Shown: positions 1 to 11,639 of the stretch, in pieces
How the letters are laid out: the number at the start of each line of letters is the position of its first letter
How positions within the stretch are numbered: the stretch's first letter is position 1
Assembly (NCBI RefSeq): GCF_029784135.1
Contig: NC_073745.1
Span: 245,935,993 to 245,999,992 of the forward strand
Reading direction: 5' to 3'
DNA: 64,000 bases
Source: Toxorhynchites rutilus septentrionalis
Taxonomy: Eukaryota > Arthropoda > Insecta > Diptera > Culicidae
Program-made: the position numbers and the translations under genes
Notes under the pieces: model-generated
What the model saw: the letters and a program-made list of their open reading frames with translations, nothing else
The model's database searches: none
Told to the model about the DNA's origin: nothing

Positions 1-440
1 GTCGCGGCAATACATATACACACTCTTTACAGACACACGGGCCAAAGGTTGTGCAGTCCACTGATCATTCAACAAGAGCCAAAGGTTGTACCGCTCATGA
101 CAACTCTACATGAACTGATGATTGCGCCGGTTAGTGACCATTCTATCCTGGATTCCTCGAGTCGAGAAAGACGCACCACGCTAGATATGAGGTACAGACT
201 AGGGGGGCGTTGCTGATTAATGGTCAGCTGCATCCCAATAGGAAGTATCCCGTGTCGGGAACACGTACAGAGCATTGGAGACAGCAACATCCCAATTACG
301 AAAACACTTGTAATACTAACCTCGAGCCAACCGCGAGTAATCGGTTACATATTACTAACATAGATAATAAGAAAAATTGTATTGAACTCCCGGCCCCGTG
401 AGGCTAACGCCATATGAGCCTTTATAAAAATATATATTTT
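1..440. repeat. Unclassified repeat end, retroelement-like tail
   Basis: No credible ORF. The motif gccaaaggttgt occurs twice, at 42 and 79. The block ends in a tgagcctt motif followed by an A/T-rich tail near 414-440. That is close to the tgagcctt plus (TAAA)n ending of the SINE at about 41.05 kb, so it may be the 3' end of a SINE or LINE. The similarity is short and the class is a guess. Confidence 0.3.
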
Positions 441-520
441 GGGAAAAAAAGGTGCCCGGAGTAAATCAGCATTGCAAATATATGCAAGTCGGGGGCATTT
501 TTATAATGCAAGTGAGGTGA

Positions 521-1287
521 GTGATACGATTAATTCTAGCAAATAAAATTTAAATTTGGAACTTCAATGTTGGTTGCTTCGTGAAATTTCATATCAATGA
601 CCGATCGTTTATTGTGAAAAATTTAGCACACGTGTAAGTGTAACATTGTATATGGTAGCAGTTGTGTTGAAAATGACTTGATATATGAAACGATTAATTT
701 AAATTTTCATAAATAAAAACCAAGGTGTATTCTCGTTCGAGAACGGGTCGTTTGGATTAAGCTGTCTGTTTTGTTGTGTTCATTTTCACCCAAGGAAAGT
801 TTATATGGTGAAAAAAAAAAATGGAAAAGTGAAGAAATATTAGAAAAAGTGGTTTCTCATATGCTCTACATATAGTATTAGTTATTGTTAGTCCAATTAA
901 AATTCGCATTGGGTTGAATAAACACTCAGAAAGTAAAAGTTTTAAAAGAAAATTACTTTTCCGTTTCAAATATAGTTTCTCTATATTAAAGTAACATGTT
1001 TTTACTGATGAGAAAAATTAATAATTGTGTTCGGTATTGGTAATTATCTTATATTTCATTGGTGAGTTTTTTTTTCTTTGTTTTCATCCATCACAGAGGG
1101 TGATTTTCATCATATCTCATTCCACTTCGGTATCTTTCATCTGATACGCACCTTCCAACAACTGTTTACCATCCTTTCGTCATCATCACTCGGTAAACAC
1201 TGGTGGACTGAACAAACAATACCCAAAAACCAAACAAAACGGCCCTTTTCGGGACCACCAAATCATTATCAAAGAGTTTAACGATAT
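521..1287. repeat. Repeat family R, copy 1 (uninterrupted)
   Basis: A ~770 bp block starting GTGATACGATTAATTCTAGC and ending near AAAGAGTTTAACGAT. It matches, in the same order, three separated pieces of the 10.0-13.9 kb region (10033-10341, 11073-11232 and 13630-13876). The two ends share only a weak inverted similarity, so a TIR element is possible but not shown. I recognise no coding capacity. Its main use is as a reference for an empty site: it lacks the mariner and Helitron found in copy 2. Confidence 0.75.
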
Positions 1288-1384
1288 ATTTCTTCAAACA
1301 TATACAAAATCAACAGATAGCCTAACGGAATCCTACGTCAACTATGCAGTCGCGTCTCGGACACAACCCTTCTGTGACTTTTTT

Positions 1385-1486
1385 CGTGTTTGGAACTCAT
1401 TTTAAGTCCTTTATTGTGTTATCCGCGATTTTCGTTATTCACGGTGAGTTAGCCAGACTATTCCGCGGATAATCGGGGTTCTACTG
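1385..1486. mobile_element. pogo/Tigger-like MITE, right-end fragment
   Basis: The block ends with CCGCGGATAATCGGGGTTCT and then ACTG before a TA. This is the inverse of the left terminus (CAGTGGAACCCCGATTATCC) at 54420, and it matches both ends of the element at 20203-20672. The internal stretch with tgtgttatccgcgatttt also recurs near 54.66 kb. Termini of the form CAGT-GAACC-CGATTATCC and TA target sites are typical of pogo/Tigger MITEs. Only the right part remains here. Confidence 0.6.
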
Positions 1487-1489
1487 TAT

Positions 1490-2590
1490 TATATTATAAT
1501 GTAAACAAAATTAAATATAAAGAGATTTTAAGTCAAAAAAGTTAAAGTTCAAATAACTGTCGCAATCTAGCGGTCGGAAAGACAACATTCTTTCCTGATT
1601 CTGAAAAGTTCTGCACGAAACGAAGAAAGAATGGAAGTAAAAGCAAACAAAGATGCATTTTGTTCAATGGGAGCATCGGATTGATTTTCATGTCGTCTGA
1701 CGAGAGTGCCTCTGTAGATGTCTGTGTCATACATTGTTGTTTTATGCGTTGCCAAAAGAAGATTGAAGTGGTTAAGGCGAAGGTGGAATGAAGCCACTGT
1801 AGTAGTATAGGTAAAACCACGTATTTGCATGGGATAATAGTGTTTGTGAGAGAAGCGCAAAAAAACACAGTTTGTTTTGGGTTTGATACGTACCGTTTTG
1901 TCTCATATTCCGAACACTTAAGCTTTGATGGCCATTAAAGAGTGTCTCATTACTAAAAATGGTACTCTTTCGCGGAATTATTTTGATTTTTGGATACTAT
2001 AGAGCCTTCTATTCTATTTGACTACAATAAAATGGATTTACAAATACATATTCATGGTGAAACACTAAAAATATGTTTAATCACTTTTGTCTCAAATTCC
2101 GAACACTATTTTTTGTCACTGACTCATATTCCGAACACTTTTGTCTCAAGTTCCGAACAGCAAAAATGCAATTTAAAAAAAAATCTTAATTTTTAAACTA
2201 TTAGACCGAGTCATATGATCGATATATCGAATTGAAGTTAATTATCCAGTCTTTTTTGGAAAAATACTATGCTCGCAAAAAAATTGGATTTTGCTTTTGT
2301 AATTATTGATTGTATTCGTTTCTTATAGTTTGCATGGTTTCGGGACCAAGGGCGCTATATAGGTATCGTAATGATGTTAAATGATGTTAAAATGAAGACT
2401 ATAACCCAAATAATGTCAAGGTTTTGAATATTAAATTATTTATAACATTATAGTTCAGTATATTCACATTTTAAAAATGAAGTGTTCGCAGTTTTAATCA
2501 TGCGTAGAAACTTAATTCATAATCCGAACCCTAATTTTGATGAAGATTCCCGCATAAAACATCATTTTATTTAATTCATTTATTGTAGAT
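1490..2590. other. AT-rich intergenic DNA with repeat scraps
   Basis: No gene is recognised. The block attccgaacac is repeated near 1907, 2096 and 2129, in both 'caaattccgaaca' and 'catattccgaaca' forms, with a degenerate version near 2525. This suggests remnants of a short MITE-like family. The segment 2185-2340 (text like 'ttaaactattagaccgagtc') belongs to the widespread foldback family described at 31.09 kb. The ORFs on either strand between 1.54 and 1.87 kb show no recognisable motif. Confidence 0.4.
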
Positions 2591-2902
2591 TATTACTATT
2601 TCTAGCCGGTCGTGGTTGATTGAAGTTTTTCCTGTGTTTAAATCACTGCGCGCAACGTTCAACGCTCTATTTCATCTCGCGATCTGATGCTCTAGCCGCG
2701 AAACGTGAAGTGTGGTGCATCGGAGGCTGTTTTCTGTGCTGAACATAGAATTTGTTTTGTAACAAATTGTATCCCCCAACGTTTCCATTGTGTGGAAGTG
2801 TGTGCAGTAAAAAAGTTCATCTGCTCGAATTCGGATTTGTCAACCGAATGAACACTCGCAAATTCGCCAAAATGAGCAAAGAAATAACCCCATCGTCACT
2901 CA

Positions 2903-3661
2903 GTGTCCACAACAAAAACAAAAACAAAACGATCTCGAGAAGACTTGGATCAGATGGATGGCCAAATGGAGAACTTTGATGATCTACTGGCAAAGATGAA
3001 GGTGCTTAATGACGAGGGGAATACAAGAATCGAGCAACGTATTGAAGCTGCAAATAGTGCTTTGGCGCGAGAAATCACCTCCCTCCGTGAAGATGTGAAG
3101 AAGCTGAAGGCCGACTGTACCCGTGATTTCAACCGTCTGACTGAATCGTTCGCCAACACGGAAATCGACGTTCGTCAGAACAGAAATTCTATAAATCGCG
3201 TTGCGAAGTGTAAGGAACTAATCGTCGTTGGAGTACCTTACAGCCTAGCAGAAAAGTTAGACGTGCTCTTCAAAAATGTTGCTGCCACTGTTGGCTATTC
3301 GGAATCGGATGTCCCAATCGTTTATCCCAAGCGGTTGGTCCGGCTCCCCATCGCAGTAGGCGCTACACCTCCGATCTTGCTTGAGTTCGTATTGAAAGCA
3401 GTCAGAGACGAGTTCTTTCACCGTTACCTATCGAAGAAGGATCTCAATCTTCTTCACTTTGGATTTGATGTCAACAAACGGGTTTTCATCAATGAAAACC
3501 TATCCGAGTCAGTGCGCCATCTCAAGGGAAGTGCAGTGAAAATGATGAGATTGCTTCGTAACGTTTTCACCAAGGATGGTACACTTTACGTCAAGCCGAA
3601 CGGAGATGTTCCTGCAAAACCAATCCACGATATCGACCAGTTACGAGTTTTTGAAGCCTAG
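2903..3661 (+). CDS. LINE ORF1 protein (RNA-binding, coiled-coil type)
   Basis: A 252-residue ORF. Residues about 20-100 form a heptad-rich, charged coiled coil (LLAKMKVLND through DFNRLTESFAN). From about 105 a compact globular part follows (KELIVVGVPYSL, then KRVFINENLSESVRHLKG), resembling the RRM/C-terminal part of L1-type ORF1 proteins. Such proteins trimerise and coat element RNA; that role is inferred from the family. No CCHC knuckles are seen. An alternative start at 2848 lies in another frame, and its product reads into the same lysine-rich region, so the true N-terminus may have been lost to a one-base shift near 2900. ORF2 follows after about 140 nt. Confidence 0.7.
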   Translation: MSTTKTKTKRSREDLDQMDGQMENFDDLLAKMKVLNDEGNTRIEQRIEAANSALAREITSLREDVKKLKADCTRDFNRLTESFANTEIDVRQNRNSINRVAKCKELIVVGVPYSLAEKLDVLFKNVAATVGYSESDVPIVYPKRLVRLPIAVGATPPILLEFVLKAVRDEFFHRYLSKKDLNLLHFGFDVNKRVFINENLSESVRHLKGSAVKMMRLLRNVFTKDGTLYVKPNGDVPAKPIHDIDQLRVFEA

Positions 3662-3803
3662 CCGAATTAACCTTTCCTTGCTTTTTTTTCTCTTTCCTAC
3701 CGTATAAATCCATGCATCCTTTCCCGCAGTTTTCCATGTTTAATAATAACTTTCTTCCAATTGGCTAGCCAGACCTCACGATTGTTCTCTCTTCTGCCTT
3801 TCG

Positions 3804-6618
3804 ATGTCGGTTAATCTGATTGATGATGTTGCTAGTATGAATGTAGGTGTTGCGAACAACCCTCGAGCTGTTATGAGTGCGGCACTTAGAAATGATAAAA
3901 TCAATGTATGCCACATGAATATACAAAGCTTGTGTGCCAGGCAAATGAGTAAATTTTATGAATTTAAACTATGCTTTATTGATAGCAAGATTGACATCAT
4001 TTGTCTAACAGAAACTTGGCTAAATGAATCGATTTCTGACAGCATGATAGCTCTCGAAGGATACAGCCTTCTTAAGGTGGCCGTACACTGTTTGCCCGGA
4101 GGTCAAATATTTGATATTTTTTGACAGATAAGGTTTGATTTGATGTTTGTACAAACACTATTTTGTTTGCCACTCTTTAATTTTCAACAGTAGTAAACAA
4201 TATCAAACACCGAACATGGAAAAAATCAACTGAAATATTCAAGGTAACCTAACCATGTACCGACAGGTTCAAAGAACAGACTGAAAAAATATTTTAGGCA
4301 TCCAATAATCGAATATTTGCTTGTCGTGTTTTGTGTAGAAAATATTTGATCAGTACACGTTGACCAAATTTTATCTGTCAAAAAGAGTCAAATATTTGGC
4401 TTCGGTCAAATAGTGTATGAGCACCCTTAGACATGATCGTAGTTATAGTAGAGGTGGTGGAAAATGTATATATTTTAAATCTGATCTCAAATGCAGGGTT
4501 ATGTCTTTTTCGAACTGTTTGGGTGCGGTAGGTGACACCAATCGCGTAGAATATATCTTCGCCGAAGTGCAGGTAAATCATGAAAAAATGCTTCTTTCAG
4601 TCTTCTATTGTCCGCCAAGAGTTGATTGTGCTGAAATTTTGGAACGTAAACTTGTTGAGTTATCGCTCCGTTACTCGAACATTATTTTATTGGGAGATTT
4701 CAACACGGATCTAAGAAAAACATGTGCCAAAACAATCCGCTTTCGCAATGCGTTTGAAAACCTCGGCCTTAGTTACGTTAACCAGGAACCAACTCATTTT
4801 TATCCTGGTGTTCGTTAATTGATTTGCTGATTACTAATAACAGTGATCTTATTCTCAATTTCAATCAAGTTTCTGCAGCTGGATGTTCAAAGCATGATGT
4901 ACTTTTTTAATCAATAAACATTTCTCGTGAAACTTCAATTGAACCTTCATTTTTCCGTGATTATGGACGTATTAATTTCGGTTCCTTGCAAAATGCCATG
5001 AACTCATTGGATTGGAGCTCTCTATACAGCATGAACGATTCAGATCTAGCAACTGACTTCTTAAATTCACGTCTGTTAGACATTTCTGATAGGTTCGTCC
5101 CTGTACTTGTTTTAAGACAAATACGTACGACTTTTCAGATGAATTATGTATTAAGGACTACTGATTCTAACAAAGTGCTTTAGAAAAAATTGAAAGAGAT
5201 GAATGTTTCCTACTCTGCCATCAAAAGTGAACAACTCTCCAGCACGTGTGAGGAGATCAATGAACATTTTAGTGAAAATTTCACGCGTGATGATGAGCTC
5301 TTGCCAATTCTACCGATGAATGACAATGGGTTAAAATTCAACATATGTGATGAGTTAGATGTGTCTTCTACAATTTTTTCCATATCTTCTAATACTGTTG
5401 GGCTAGATGGGTTACCTTTGAAGTTTGTAAAGCTAATCTTGCAATATGTCATTTCTCCTATTACTTACGTCTTCAACCTGATTATTTCAACTTCTAAATA
5501 TCCTCGTATATGGAAATCTTCGAAAGTTATACCAATTCGTAAACACCCCAGAGGTTCCGATTTGAATAACCTTCGTCCGATAAGTATTGTTTGCTCCCTA
5601 TCGAAAGCATTTGAGAAAATTGTAAAAAGCCAAATTCAATCATTCATTAATCGCTATGATTTGATCAGTCCTTACCAATCGGGTTTCCGTTAAAATCATA
5701 GCACTACTACAGCACTTCTAAAGGTTCCTGATGACATTCATCGAACCATTGATAAGAAAGGAACAGCATTCCTGATACTCATTGATTTTTCCAGAGCATT
5801 CGACAGGGTTTCTCACGTAAAGCTTCTAAAAAAATTGTCCAGTCAATTTGGATTTTCTAGTGCTGCCGCGTCTCTCATTGAATCATACCTGTCTCGGAGT
5901 CCTTCGATAGTCATAGAAAGTGACGGTAAGCTTTCAAGTCAAACCAACATACTATCAGGTGTTCCCCAAGGATCGGTCCTTGGACCATTATAATTTTCAT
6001 TATTCATTAATGACTTACCGGCCGTGCTAAGAGTGTGCATGATACACATGTTTGCTGATGACGTACAGCTATACTTCAACGCTCTCAATTTATCTGTAGT
6101 TGAGATGTCTCAACTTATCAATGCTGACCTAAAACAAGTCTTCATTTGGTCAAAGTGTAATCTTCTCCCCATCAACACGTCTAAAACTAAAGTAATGTTT
6201 ATAACTCGACAGCAGAGGCCTTCAAGTTTGCCAAATATTACTCTGGGAAATGATGTTTTAGACTACGTTGATAATGCTACCAATCTTGGAGTAATATTTC
6301 AAAATAATTTAGGATGGGATAAACGGGATGTTGAAAATTCCAGTAAAAATAATGCTTTTCAAATCGCAGCTCCTTCCCCATATTACATACGGCATGGAAT
6401 TGACTTCTAATGTATCAATAGCAACATTAGATAGACTGAGGGTGGCTGTGAACTGCTGTATTCGATGGGTATTTAATTTATGGAGGTTCTCAAGAATCAC
6501 TCCATTTCAGAGCAAACTTCTTGGTTGCACATTTAATGATTTTATTAAACTCCGTTATTATTTGACAACCTATAATATTATTCTCGAAGGCCCTCGGTAT
6601 CTATTAGAAAAATTTTAG
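3804..6618 (+). pseudogene. LINE ORF2: endonuclease plus reverse transcriptase, broken
   Basis: The APE-like endonuclease comes first: IICLTETWLNES near 3985-4030, GDFNTDL near 4690 and a SKHDVL remnant of the SDHD motif near 4890. The endonuclease frame is split at 4074/4429 by a MITE, and it resumes exactly in frame if the insert and one duplicated TTA are ignored. After a frameshift near 4816, the RT runs in one frame from 5190 to about 6330. It shows the LRPIS, SRAFD, GVPQGSVLGPL and MFADDVQLY motifs and is interrupted by two nonsense codons (5691-5693 and 5991-5993). The thumb and C-terminal part continue in another frame to 6618. Family role: target-primed reverse transcription. The gene is inactive. 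Confidence 0.85.
4075..4426. mobile_element. Harbinger-like MITE with TTA target duplication
   Basis: A 352 bp insert with imperfect terminal inverted repeats of about 60 bp. The left end begins AGGTGGCCGTACACTGTTTG and the reverse complement of the right end begins GGGTGCTCATACACTATTTG. The inner arms share CAAATATTTGA and TTTTTGACAGATAA. It is flanked by TTA at 4072-4074 and 4427-4429. A 3-bp TWA duplication with such ends is characteristic of PIF/Harbinger MITEs. It has no coding capacity. It must be younger than the LINE copy it interrupts. Confidence 0.8.
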
Positions 6619-6937
6619 CCTTTTTCAAATACAAGAACCTGAAATTTCAGTCTGTCACATTTCAGCACATCTAATTATCGCAATGCTTTCATTGTACGAG
6701 CAACTATTTTGTGGGACCAACTTCACGTCGCTATTAAAAATATTCAGTCTCGAAGAAGGTTCCATCTTGAGTGTCTTGGTTGGCTAAAAGGAAGAATTTA
6801 CTTCACTTGAAATTATAGATTATAGAATTTAATTATATGGAATTGATAGTATATGTTAGTTTCTTTTTCGCATAAACATGCAACTGATTGTAGAAATTGA
6901 AAAGGAGTAGTCCTTAATCTACAAGTATTTTCCAATG

Positions 6938-6985
6938 AAATAAATAAATAAATAAATAGATAAATAAATAAATAAATAAATATAT
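6938..6985 (+). repeat. (TAAA)n tail of the LINE
   Basis: About ten ATAA units (one changed to ATAG) follow the ORF2 3' region directly. They mark the 3' end of the non-LTR element, as expected for insertion by target-primed reverse transcription. Confidence 0.7.
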
Positions 6986-6989
6986 CATA

Positions 6990-8800
6990 AAAGGAACATA
7001 AAAGAAACAGCACGAAAATATCGTGCTCGTTTTCTCAAACATTCTTTACTGAGCAACAGGAACAAAATAGCTTCCGGCATGATACCATAAATTCTCCGAA
7101 GAGTTTCTAAAATTTTGAAACAATAGTCAACTACTCGAATAGATCATGTCTGTCAACTGGACAGATCTCGCATGTCTTATCGATTCACATTCTAAACAGG
7201 GTACTGTCAATCAGTTGGTCGTTGAAAAAGTCAATTTCAGTTTGTATTCTAAAGCCATTTATCAACGAGATGTGGCTTTGTACTTCATTCTATGAAACTA
7301 TTTTGATCTTTGTGCTCTTTCTTTCGGGGTATATGATTCGGCGTAATTCTTTTAAGCCAAGATGGTACAATAAATCGTAAACAATTTGTCTCTTTGCTAC
7401 CGTTTCTAGACACCTTTCCGTATGAGACGACTTTTGAGAATGATGAATGATGCCCGAGGAGTTTTCTTGTTGAGTAGAATCGTATTGAATTTTGGATTAA
7501 CAAATTAAGTTGTATCTTTAAAAAATTGAATAAAAGGCATGTACGGAAGAAGTACATTGATCTTATATCCAGATTCTAGAAAAAATAGAACGAATTTTCA
7601 AAATAACTAGAACATAGCAATTGTTTGCTGCGTACTGAACTGCGATGAGAGCTAGTTTCAACAATGGTTTTTTTTCTCCCTTCTAAGTAGATTGATATTA
7701 AATACGGAACAGTCAAAATTTGCCCACAAAAAAAAAGAAACAATCTCCAAAACCAATTGTATCAAGCGGCATGGATGTTTATCTCGATTGAACAATCTAC
7801 ACTTCAACTTGCTTGTCCCAAGTGGTGATCAATTCTCGGTCCCATTGCTGCAATTGATTCCTGAAACATCCCCAAAACTTCCGAAATACCTCATCACGGC
7901 AAAGGGAAACTCGCACACATTGATTGCCATTACAATGAAAACAGCGGCGGCTCAGTCGCTCTCCGAAAAGATTTCGGATAAGCCGTGCTTCTCTGGGGCT
8001 GCTTCAGCCTCAAATAATCAACGACAAACGAACGAACGAAAAAAAAGGAGCAATACTACCTGACACGGTGAGAAACGAGATGTTGTGACTTGAAATTAAT
8101 CATGATGTATGTTTTGCTTTATTCATTCCTTTTGGTAGCGGGGATTATCTTCGACTTCAAATAAAAAAGAAAGAGTGGAAAACTCAGAGGGGAAGTAGGA
8201 AAGTCTCAAGTGGTAAGAAGGCGAACTGATGGATTATTTCTTCATGAACCTTTCGGGAGTAAATTAAGTGACAAATCACTTGGCTTCTGAATTTGTCAGA
8301 AAATTTGACGTTTTTCGTTTTATTTCGCCTTCTGTTTCGTTGGGCTTTGGACTTAAATCAGGCATCCGGGGAATGGATACAACAGTCAGTATTGGTTAGC
8401 CTTCACATTTGTTCTTAATCGTTTCTTGAACATTGGCAAGTATATGGCAAGTTTTTAGTATAAAATTAAAAAAAGTTCTACGTAGGATGAAATGTTGATT
8501 GAGGTTCCCACTAAATTAATCTCGTAGTAAAGCGATGAGTTGCTTTAAGCATACGAGCACCGATTCTCATAATACAGCTGAATAATTTTCGAATGTTTTT
8601 TCGGACCATGATCTTTCCGTGATGAAAAACTCTGGAAAAGTACATTCGAAAAAAAATCACCCAAATATCCACAATGTAGAAATTACATCCTTGTCTAAAC
8701 ATGAACGTAAAACTTATTCTCTTACGTTGAAGTATCAGCGAACCTAAAAGTGCCCCAAAGTTCAAAAGGTTCCACTCCGTTTACGAGCCTTATGCAACGA
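6990..8800. other. No recognised gene
   Basis: The sequence is AT-rich with homopolymer runs. The longest plus-strand ORF (7692-8063, 123 residues) is rich in Lys, Ser and Thr with no motif I recognise. The minus-strand ORFs (7285-7557, 8511-8765) are equally featureless. I see no element termini. Confidence 0.4.
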
Positions 8801-8809
8801 TCAATGTAG

Positions 8810-9240
8810 ATGTTGAAACATCACCTTTTTGTTGCAAAGAGAGTCGAGAGTTCCCCAACAGGCCAACCTGCAACACAAGAAATGAAAAGCAATGTGCCTC
8901 TTCCCCCTCAGATGGACTGGACCCGACTAGACTCTTCCCAGATAAATGGAACTAGACCAGGCAACACGAATCACGGTGCGCAACTGCCATATCGGCTCGA
9001 CTATTTGGAACACGGCAAACAAAAACCACGCAAGAGTCCTCGGGGCAGATGTGGCCTATCGAATAATGGGGCTGAACGCGAAAAGCCGAGGGTCGTTGGA
9101 GGTGCAAAAGAAGGGAGAGAACACACACCGCCTCCATCTCCAATCCGACAGACCGCCCGACCGATCGAGCAGGGGGAGAAAGAGAAAATCGTAAAAACGA
9201 ATGCCGATAAGATCGATAAAATTTGCCGGCCAAATTAATT
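8810..9240. other. GC-richer block with overlapping chance ORFs
   Basis: This stretch has higher GC than its surroundings and is open in several frames on both strands. The longest, on plus at 8810-9238, is 142 residues, proline- and charge-rich, with no motif. Simultaneous openness in many frames points to base composition rather than coding. It could be a regulatory block, an exon fragment or an old element. Confidence 0.3.
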
Positions 9241-10032
9241 CAATTAAATCTGATGAATGGAGCAGAAGAAACAATAGGTTATAGGCGGAAAAGTAAACGT
9301 TTAAAGTGACGTTACGTAAATGTGCTGATACATTAGAAGATATAATTTGGACGAGTTAATCTTTATTGATTGATGTTTTTTTTACTGGCTCAATATTCGA
9401 GGTGCAAAGATCTAGATCTACATGTTTTTGTGTTTGATTCACAGAATATCATAAAATAAAGCTCGAGTAATTTAATATCTGCACGCACTGTTTATTTTAC
9501 TGCAGCTCTCCTAGAAGTCGGATATGGAATATTTTGACAGCAGTTTGTTTTAAAATGTTCCCTCTTTCAGTACTGAAAAATTCGTCACGATTCATTTTCT
9601 TTCAAAGAAGTTATACTCCAGGGAAGTCTTGTACCGAAAATAATTTGGACAGCTATTTCGAAAATCTGACGGCCAGGTTTAAAAATCTCGAAGTCGTTGA
9701 ATTGGTGAAATTGATCGTGTGCAGCGTTCTCTAATAAGAGAGGATTGTTAGAGATATCAATCGGCAGGATCATAGCAAACCAACTTACCGTCAGAATGAT
9801 TCGTCTGCAAAATCAAATGACCATATTATAGTCGATAAAATCTCAAGAAAGCTTATGAACTGGCAAGGTCATAAGCTGCGATCAAAAAACCCAGGTTTTC
9901 GTGACAAACAAGACAATGGATTCCAAAATGTACGAGCATTATTGCCTGAAAAAAACATTTTTTGAACTTTTGAAGTTTTGGCCTGATTTGGCAAGCTGTC
10001 ACTACAGCGGAGAAGTACTACAGTGGATTTCT
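9240..10032. other. No recognised gene
   Basis: AT-rich sequence between the GC-richer block and repeat R copy 2. Only short ORFs of about 60 codons occur, and no element termini are visible. Confidence 0.4.
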
Positions 10033-10343
10033 GTGATACGATTAATTCTAGCAAATAAAATTTAAATTTGGAACTTTAATGTTGGTTGCTTCGTGAAATT
10101 TCATATCAATGACCGATCATGCATTGTAAAACGTTTAGTTTAGTAAGTGAGAAATGTTAGCGATTGGCTTGGAATATGAAATAATTTATTTTAATTTTCA
10201 TAAATAAAAACCAATGTGTGTCCCCGCTCGAGAACAGCGCTGTTGTGTTCGTCTTCACCCAAGGAAAGTTCATGCGGTGAGAAAAATTGGAAAAAAGAAG
10301 GAGTATTGGAAAAAGTGATTTCTCATATGCTCTACATATCGTA

Positions 10344-11072
10344 CGAGGGTCACTATTAATATTTCGGGAATAGGAACAAAAACAAATAGTTAAGCTGCGA
10401 ATATATTTTTATTGTTTTTCAAAGTACTCGCCACGATGATCGATACACTTTTGCATGCGCATAAACCAATTTTCAAAGCATTTATTCCAATCGACACGAG
10501 CCTTTTTTTTGAGCGATTGTCAAATTATGTGGGATCCAACGTGAACATAATTTTCGCACAACTAAGTGTTCATATAAAATCGCATATATGCTGGTGGAAC
10601 TAATGCTTAGGGATGCCTCAATCTCACAATAGGTTACATGACGATCTTGCTTAATCATTTCGTGCACAGCATCGATGTTTTCTGGCACTACAGTCGATTT
10701 TGGACGACCTTCACGAAACTCGTCGGACAGCGAACTACGACCACGATTGAATTCACTATACCAGCGATACACAGTGGTTTTTGATGGAGCTTCATCGCCA
10801 AAAGTCAAATTAAGTTGGTTGACGCACTCTTGTTGTGATAATCCACGTCGAAAGTCGTAAAAAATCATCGCACGAAAATGTTCACGATTCAGTTCCATTT
10901 TTTTGCCGAGACCAAACTTTCAACTAAATATAAAATAAACAAATAGCGTCCGTATGACAAAATTATCTGAGTACGTATATCGTCAAAAATGTCAAGCTTT
11001 ACGATGGAACCGTCAGATGGACTCACATGACATCAGTGTTGCCAATTCCCGAAATATAAATAGTGACCCTCG
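10344..11072 (-). mobile_element. mariner element, internally deleted
   Basis: A 729 bp element bounded by TIRs starting CGAGGGTCACTATT and containing ATATTTCGGGAAT. The two ends match over about 29 bp with one difference. TA lies on both sides (10342-10343 and 11073-11074). Comparison with repeat R copy 1 (catatagtattag) gives the empty site. It encodes only the N-terminal DNA-binding half and the last ~25 residues of a mariner transposase, so it could move only if supplied with transposase in trans. Confidence 0.85.
10409..10898 (-). pseudogene. mariner transposase, DNA-binding half plus C-terminal end
   Basis: It starts with MELNREHFRAMIFYDFRRG. A bipartite helix-turn-helix DNA-binding region covers residues 1 to about 110, including KTTVYRWYSEFNRG and HVTYCEIEASLSISSTSI. 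The linker WIPHNLTIAQKK follows. At an eight-A run in that linker the frame shifts. Restored reading would reach RVDW and then jump directly to the C-terminal CFENWFMRMQKCIDHRGEYF. The whole catalytic core with the D,D,D residues is therefore deleted. Usual family length is about 340-350 residues; roughly half is missing. The resulting protein could at most bind TIRs. Confidence 0.8.
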
Positions 11073-11639
11073 TATTAGGTAATGTTAATCCAATTGAAAC
11101 TTGCATTGAGGCATACAGCATCGTGTTTCGTTGGCTTTGAAACGAAAATGGCAATGGGTTGAGAAAGAAAAAAATTATAAAATAAAATTACCTTTTCCAT
11201 TTCATATCTGATTTCCCTATAATAAAATAACACTAGCTGACCCGTCAAACGTTGTTCTGCCATAAAGAATATTTGGCGTTTGATGTTTTCAAGACGGACG
11301 GCTCATTTAAAACTGCTGGATCGCGTTCATAAAGGAGGAAATTACACTAACGATTTCCTCAGAGCGTATTTTATCGACTAACCAAACTAAAAATGTGCAT
11401 ATGATTGCAATTTGCCATTGTGGACTGAATACATGTAATGTTGCAAAGAAGGCCATCAAAGGCCTCATTTTTGTTTGAACAAACGCGATGGCATAAGACT
11501 GTGTCGGCATTTCCCATGAGAGCGTCTCGCCGCTTCTGTTAATTGTGTCGTAGGAATCGCTTTCTACCTCTCTACCGTTCGCAAGTGATTCTACGTTCAG
11601 ACGGCGAACGTTAGGAACTTTAGGAACGTTAGTACCATT

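Larger units (their letters stand above)
2590..6985 (+). mobile_element. Non-LTR retrotransposon (LINE), near full length, decayed
   Basis: The order is a GC-richer 5' leader (about 2600-2850), ORF1 (coiled coil plus basic C-terminal half), then ORF2 with an APE-type endonuclease and a reverse transcriptase carrying the FADD catalytic motif. It ends in a (TAAA)n-type tail at 6938-6985. No LTRs are present. Lack of zinc knuckles in ORF1 and the RT style suggest the CR1/Kiri/Daphne assemblage, but I cannot settle the clade by eye. ORF2 has several stops and frameshifts and is split by a MITE, so the copy is dead. The 5' boundary is approximate and I found no clear target duplication. Confidence 0.85.

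Noticed and set aside
8810..9238. 142-residue plus-strand ORF as a gene
   Set aside because: Overlapping ORFs of similar length on both strands and no domain; composition explains the openness.
9860..10054. Short minus-strand ORF before repeat R copy 2
   Set aside because: Runs into the start of repeat R and shows no domain.
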